Shown: positions 58,502-64,000 of the stretch, piece after piece
Position numbering within the stretch: the stretch's first letter is position 1
Layout: every line of letters starts with the position of its first letter
DNA from: Phlebiopsis flavidoalba
Lineage: Eukaryota; Basidiomycota; Agaricomycetes; Polyporales; Phanerochaetaceae
Direction: 5' to 3'
Assembly: GCA_035772785.1 (NCBI GenBank)
Contig: JAOCPU010000037.1
Coordinates: 186,001 to 250,000 of the forward strand
DNA: 64,000 nt
Program-made: the position numbers and the translations under genes
Notes under the pieces: generated by a model
What the model was told of the DNA's origin: nothing
The model's database searches: none
What the model saw: only the letters and a program-made list of their open reading frames with translations

Positions 58502-60090
58502 TTAACCTGGGAACGGGAATGTAGCCGGACTACGGTAGCCATTCTTACCAACCGCCCTGAACACATAAAATTGCGTTGTCCTTGACCACCTGCACACCGT
58601 CACCTTGCTCACCAATCCAACGGGGTCTCATTACTCTCGTCCCACAGCGGCTCGTCCGTTGCTCTCCAAACCACCTCATATCCTGCGACCGCAGGGCTCG
58701 GATCGAGTTCCCACGTTAACGTGCTGTTGTTTGTGAGGACCGATGTGTCGATGGTTACGCCGGTCGGTGTACCCGGTGCTTTTGGGCAAGTGACCAGATC
58801 GCTGCGCCGTTGACCTTGGCAACCCTGGAGGATAACTGGACAGTCGCAGAACTCAAGGAGGTCACCAAACTGCTCTCCGGTCACTGGGTCCTACGCGGAC
58901 GTTCTTGGTGCTCGTGGTGGGCGAAGTTCTCGTGCGGTTCTCGGTAAACCGAGCGGCAGGGAAAAAAACCTTGTGCAAGGAATGGGTTCGTGATTCCCCT
59001 CCTCGCAGGAAACGGTCCCGCCGGTACACAATGCGGACTGGAGCAGCGCTTTGTTCGGGGTCAGGTGTCCTTGGCTAGGAAACGAGGCAACTCACCATTC
59101 ATACCTGTGACCGAGTTCGACGCTACCTCCTGTGTAAACCTTGCCAGCTCGCGAGCAGGGGAATCATTTTCTCCCCCAATCGATTCGCGGGTGGCAACTG
59201 TTGCAGCGCTCTCTGTGGATGGAATACCTTTGCCGAAGAGTCGAATGCTGTTCGGGTCGATGAAATGAACCCATCATCGCCTTTGGGACTCCCTACGATG
59301 TCGTTGGGGAACATTCCCTGGACGTCCAATTTCCTGCGTCCTTCATCTGCTGTGCGAAGAACGCCGACCCATACAAGCCCCTGCTCTTCTCCGGCTACGG
59401 CTCCCAACATGATAGTCGCCCTCGGCGGGGGCATTTGGGCCATGATGATCACGAGCCAACTCCATTATGCACTGCCACTCCGCTACCATCATCGTCCGCT
59501 CCAGGCGCGTCATCGGTGAAGTTATCGATGATTCGTCACCCGCGAGTCGTAGTGGCCGGTAAAAAAATGATGATATAGACGCGGTTGGCTCGTCGGTACC
59601 CTCGATGGTGGCGACGATATTACTGATGTACGTTACGGGAAGAGGATACCGCTCGCGACGGGCTCGGATGTAGCTTGGGACCGTGATGGTTATATTCGTA
59701 TGCCCTTCCTCGCGGCGGCCGCAAAGCCCACGCATTCTCCGTTGCGATCCAGTCCCTCGCCGCCCCGATACCACTCGAATCGGATCTTGTCTGGTTTGAC
59801 AGCGTGTGGCGCGTACCGAATGAAACGAGCTTGCTTATGATCTTTTCGATGCGGCCGGAGTCTATCTGCGCGAGTATGCGTTGGAGGTCAGGAGCTGGTT
59901 CTGCTGGGGTATGAGGGCCCTGCCTTGACCCAGTGGCCAGGCGGCGTTTGACGGCACATTGGATGTCAGTGTCGCGCGGGTTCAACTCGGCTGACGACGA
60001 CTCCACCGCGCCGCCAAGAGTGGGACCGAGGACGAGGGTGATGAATACCGCGGCGCAGCTCACGAAGCGATTGAACAGCAAAGCGAGCAT
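58502..60090 (-). CDS. Secreted M28 family metallopeptidase
   Basis: A zinc aminopeptidase-like enzyme. I choose the ATG at 60088-60090 because it gives a clean signal peptide ([20 protein letters not shown]) and lies about 60-70 bases downstream of a TATA box; an open extension to 60132 begins with GTG. Next come [36 protein letters not shown] and [15 protein letters not shown], then the metal-binding strand [33 protein letters not shown] with the catalytic Glu, [33 protein letters not shown]-like text, and [14 protein letters not shown] fibronectin-like C-terminal domain follows ([54 protein letters not shown]). The stop is at 58502-58504. Frame slips are frequent. Confidence 0.88.
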
Positions 60091-60150
60091 TTCGAAGACG
60101 ACGATGGCTTTGGATCTTGTCTTGTCCTCCACTCCTGCTCACTGCGGACC

Positions 60151-60157
60151 ATTTATA
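60151..60157 (-). promoter_or_regulatory. TATA box of the M28 peptidase gene
   Basis: TATAAAT on the minus strand lies 61-67 bases upstream of the chosen ATG at 60090. Confidence 0.5.
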
Positions 60158-61868
60158 TGAATGCTTTAATGTCTGTCCCATCATCTTTTGTGACCGATGT
60201 GCGGTAGCAATGAGCAGAACAGTGGTCGATACTCAAGTGCTCTTTTTGGCCCGAAGTACAATCCAAGGTCTTTCCTGCTCGATCGCAAGAACGATTTCGC
60301 CCTTCGTGTACTTGTCAGGAATGTGACCACATGTTGATTCCTTGATAACGCGCTTCGCTTCTCCCACAGTACGCTGATGTTCCCTTGCTCATGGGGATCG
60401 TGCTGAATTCCCACAGACGTCGTGATTAAGTTGTCATGCATGTTAAGTTACTGGTGAGCAGGTCGTTGTTTGAGTTGTGGGTGGACAACTGATACACGAA
60501 ACTTAGTGTATACAAAGCTTGAGAACGTAGCACCTCACCCGAATAAACTCGGAGACATCCAGTGTATACGATTTGCGTATGATCCTAGACCTGAAGCTCT
60601 GGGGTCAGACTGGTGCCGAGATCCTAGTGGCTGCGCTTCCTGTTAGTTGCCACAGGGTGTTCCTGTATTCTTGTTGGAAGCACGCGCAGGAGGTCCAGCC
60701 ATGCTGCTCACTCGTGTTTGACAGGTCCAGTAGATCATTGACTGGCGCTACTCTGTCTTGCTTTGGACGAGACCAGCATCATCGTACTCACGGTCACAAA
60801 TAGCATGCGTATGAAGCTGCCTTTGAACGGCACGAGAGTGGTGTTCATGCATCAGGAAGATACGAGACTGGATGCTCCATGTGCCGTGCAGATTGATATG
60901 AAAGCAAAACGGTACGCGAGTTCTCAGCCCTTGGGTTCACGTTCGTCTGCTGAACAGTTTTACAGCCGCAAATCTGAATGCAGTCTAGAAAGGATATATG
61001 CGGTCCATGGGGATGAAATATCAGTACGTTGTATGCGGCTTGAAACCACATATAGCCACAGCTACGGAACTCGCCTGCAGGGGCTGATTCTTAGGATGGT
61101 CGTCGCCCACATCCGCGAGCCTCTACCAGAGAGATTTGTTATAGAGGAAGGCGAGTACACTATTACCGCTGGTACGAGCCACATACATGCTGCCCACATC
61201 AAGACTCTGACGGGCTCCTTTAATATTCAAAGCGCGCATGCCCTGGGTGTACGGTACAAACCAAGCTTCTTCTGGCTTGGGGAGGAGACAGGGTGCTACC
61301 TGCAGAGATAAGTGGTCCTTTGTTTTGAGTACTGGCGGCTTGGATGGTGGCTGAGGCCTAACCATCATGGCGCACACACTCGAGTAGAGAAAACGTCTTG
61401 CGACGTGTATGCGAACTCGGATTCGTTGCACCTAAACTAGAACTTTGTATTAAATACAGATATATGCTCGTCTTCTCTGTATCTTAGGCGTTTGAACGGC
61501 CGTGTACGGTTGCCGTAAGTGCAGACCAATGTAATTGACAATCAGCTGGTGTATTTGGCGGGGGTGATCACTTCGGTGCGGCCGTTTGTGCCTCGGCGAG
61601 TAGGAGCCAAAATACCGTCGGTGTAAATGCATATCGTCTTTTGGCTTGTTGCACATGAACAACCTTGTCCAATAGACGATCCGTCGGCCGTCGAGTTTGT
61701 ACGCCCGCCTTGCACCCGCTGCGCGCCGCCAGCGGGTCAGCGCTGAAGAGAGGAGGTTTTGACTTGAGGAGCGGGAGCGCGGAGCTACGCGGCCCGCGGA
61801 CCGTGATCCCGCAAAGGCAGAGGCGAGTGCGCGAGCTGAATCCACCGGACCTAGAGAATGCGACCAAG
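60158..61868. other. Intergenic region with one long unassigned open frame
   Basis: The plus strand is open for 182 codons from 60763 to 61311. The frame starts at TTG, the first ATG (60805) follows soon after, and it reads TRVVFMHQEDTRLDAPCAVQ and LPERFVIEEGEYTITAGTSH. No family is recognised. 60180-60700 and 61320-61868 contain nothing I can support; the last part is the promoter side of the dehydratase gene. Confidence 0.3.
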
Positions 61869-61874
61869 TATAAG
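61869..61874 (+). promoter_or_regulatory. TATA box of the sugar-acid dehydratase gene
   Basis: TATAAG lies 70 bases upstream of the ATG at 61939 and is followed by a pyrimidine-rich leader. Confidence 0.5.
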
Positions 61875-61938
61875 TACCCCAGCATGCTGCTTTTTTTGTC
61901 ACAGTCTCCCATTTTTCTCTTCCGCTTGTCTCAGCGCT

Positions 61939-63763
61939 ATGTCGGTCAAAGATTACAGGCTTCGAAACCCATGGTGCGTCAATTACGACCCAACCCCACA
62001 TGTACAATGAATCCTACATGGCAAAACCTTTGTCAGACGTCCGTTTCCCTACCTCCTTGACTGGGGATGGCACGGACGCGATGAACACCGATTGTGACTA
62101 CTCGTCTGCATATGTCTCACTCTTTACATCTGGCGAACTCGTCGGGCACGGCATGACCTTCACCATCGGCCGAGGAAACGAGATCGTATGTGCAGCTATC
62201 AAAGAAGTAGCGGCCAGGCTCGTGGGGAAGGAAGTGGAAGAACTGTTTGCGAACATGGGCGAGACTTGGAACTATCTTTGTGCAGACCCATGCAGCTCCG
62301 GTGGTATGTACACCTGATGTATCCCCGTGTCGTGTGAGATCCCCTCATCGTGTTATACTAGGATTGGGCCTGAGAAGGGCGTCATTCACATTGCTCTGGG
62401 CGCAGTGAATAATGCGCTGTGGGATATGTACGCCAGTATCACGCAACAAGCCATTATGGAAACTTGTTGTGGACATGACTCCGGTGCGTGTATATACATC
62501 TGGGTACCAACACAATGTGCCGACCAAATGCGAACGCAGGAGGAGCTAGTCAACGCCACTGCTTTCCGGTACATATCTGACGCTATCACCAAAGAAGAAG
62601 CTTTGGTCATGCTCAGGGAACGGCGCCGCTACGAAGACCGAGCGCGAAGCTCACGTCCGCAAAGTCGGCTACCCTGCATATGTCACGTCTGGCCGGTTGG
62701 CTCGGTTACAGCGACGAGAAAGTTTGCCCGTCTGACGCAACAAAGAGGCTGTTGCTGCCGGATTCAACCACTTCAAAATGAAAGTTGGTGCCGATCAAGC
62801 CCTCTGACCTGCGCCGAGGCAAAATCATTTCGCTCCATCATTGACGACCCTCAATACCTACCCGCCGGCAGCAAACCGAGGGATCCTAGTGGTCCTGATC
62901 TAGTCGGGAAAAATGCAGGCCCTACGGGCAGCGTCCTCATGATAGACGCGAACCAAGTGTGGGACGTCCCTCAAGCGATTGAGTATGTCAAGGGTCTCCA
63001 GGAGATAAAACCATGGTAAGCCTCCCTCGCGTCATCTCACTACATCCGAGTGCCTCATGCAGCCCATCATAGGTTCATTGAAGAGCCCACAGCACCGGAT
63101 GACATTCTTGGCCACGCTGCTATTCGCAAAGGTTTAAAACCATATGGCATTGGGGTTGCCACCGGCGAACACGCGCACAATCGCATGGTTTTCAAGCAGC
63201 TTCTGCAGGCGGAGGCTATTGATGTCTGTCAAATCGACTCATGTCGACTCGCCGGTGTGAGCGAAGTCCTCAGTGTGCTTCTCATGGCTGCGAAGTGAGT
63301 CCAGTCTCGCTCTTCGTACCACCACTCATAAGCCTCTGTAGGTTTGGCATCCCCGTGTGTCCTCACGCTGGTGGCGTTGGACTTTGCGAATACGTCATCC
63401 ACCTGAGGTCTGAAATTCTCATGTCTCCGCTGGCATCCCTTATTTTTCTTCGCGTTCTCTAGTCTGATCGACTACATCGCCATCTCAGGATCAATGGAAC
63501 GCAACGTTCTCGAATTTGTCGATCATCTACACGAGCATTTCCTGTATCCTTGCAGCATCAACAGCAGCGGACGTTTACAGACGTTCCCAGCACACGATAA
63601 AGAGGGTTACAGGTATGTTGATTGAACTCTGAGGTATGCGGTGAGGATTAAATCGCCATGCAGCATCGAGATGCACAAGGAGAGTATTACTCGGTTCGAA
63701 TGGCCACAAGGCTCGTATTGGGTAAATGAGCACGCTGCCCGCCAAGGCAAAGGGAGTCGTTGA
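61939..63763 (+). CDS. Enolase-superfamily dehydratase (L-fuconate dehydratase/ENOSF1-like)
   Basis: A mandelate-racemase-type sugar-acid dehydratase. The ATG at 61939 gives [12 protein letters not shown], then [94 protein letters not shown] text and [10 protein letters not shown] with the KxK catalytic lysines. Metal-ligand segments follow: [40 protein letters not shown] and [20 protein letters not shown]. Last come [37 protein letters not shown] with the catalytic His, [20 protein letters not shown] and [20 protein letters not shown]. The TGA is at 63761-63763. Length (about 440 residues spliced) fits human ENOSF1-type enzymes. Five or more introns and a few frame slips are present. Confidence 0.92.
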
Positions 63764-64000
63764 GCACTGAGCTGTTGTGCACATCATAAAAAACACTGAG
63801 AATCTAGCTTGTATAATGAAAAACATCCTTGTCCATACTGACCTACTATCCCAAGATTTCGTTTCACTCCTTGCATGCATTGCGTTCTAGACTTGAGACT
63901 TGAAACTAATGCATCTCGATCATGTTTGAGCTTGGCATATAACTTACTTCGACAACAACTACATATCACAGCCAGGGTATGTACATATCTTCAATTTTCG
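63764..64000. other. 3' flank at the window edge
   Basis: No supported gene. Minus-strand frames here lack motifs. Confidence 0.4.

Noticed and set aside
60091..60132. Start of the M28 peptidase at 60132
   Set aside because: That codon is GTG. The ATG at 60090 gives a standard signal peptide and a better distance to the TATA box.
1..64000. tRNA or rRNA genes
   Set aside because: I scanned for T-loop words such as GGTTCGA with matching acceptor stems and saw no convincing cloverleaf; no rRNA-like conserved block was found. A covariance-model search would be decisive.

Overview
The window is eukaryotic nuclear DNA, almost certainly from a basidiomycete fungus of the Agaricomycetes. Genes lie on both strands at roughly one per 2-3 kb. 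They are cut by many 45-60 bp GT...AG introns, and the recognisable products are fungal: a SKT5/CHS4-type chitin synthase regulator, a Tup1 repressor, a GH27 alpha-galactosidase and an M28 peptidase with fungal architecture. A Rhizoctonia-like Cantharellales genome would fit, but the genus is inference. There are no bacterial operons, no CRISPR array and no rRNA or tRNA that I could recognise.

Layout. 3-2371: the end of an unidentified gene, then a Ser-rich protein with a C-terminal CAP-Gly domain (+). 2372-5901: no recognisable gene, with GTAGC-rich blocks and a degenerate minisatellite. 5902-10861: an ADP/ATP carrier (-), a 2.4 kb non-coding element with terminal inverted repeats, and a zinc alcohol dehydrogenase (-) cut off at the element edge. 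11175-13817: SKT5/CHS4 homologue (-). 14548-15823: a Pro/Gln/Thr-rich protein with a cysteine-rich tail (-). 16458-17297: ribosomal protein uL16/RPL10 (+). 18100-18720: coiled-coil fragments. 19827-24440: a membrane protein and a kinesin (+). 25080-26740: an unidentified multi-exon gene (-). 28373-34348: a coiled-coil protein, a small winged-helix-like protein, mitochondrial asparaginyl-tRNA synthetase and SmD1 (all -). 34738-39037: GH27 alpha-galactosidase and an HCNGP/SAP30BP-like protein (-). 41248-44367: Tup1 (+). 44759-48457: an alpha/beta hydrolase and the GPI transamidase subunit Gpi8 (-). 48712-50579: Yvh1 phosphatase (+). 50580-56987: poorly resolved. 56988-58363: DNAJC17-like J protein (+). 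58502-60090: M28 peptidase (-). 61939-63763: an enolase-superfamily sugar-acid dehydratase (+).

The main caveat is sequence quality. Nearly every recognisable gene, including RPL10 and SmD1, needs several 1-2 base indels (often in homopolymers) to keep its frame, although introns and conserved motifs stay in order. I read this as uncorrected long-read error rather than mass pseudogenisation. CDS coordinates therefore give the genomic span from the best start to the best stop, introns and apparent frameshifts included, and many splice sites are approximate.

The genes are mostly independent housekeeping functions: translation, splicing (SmD1, DNAJC17-like, HCNGP-like), mitochondrial exchange, cell wall and GPI anchoring, and secreted hydrolases. 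I see no cluster that works as one pathway. The most distinctive non-genic object is the inverted-repeat element at 7301-9737.
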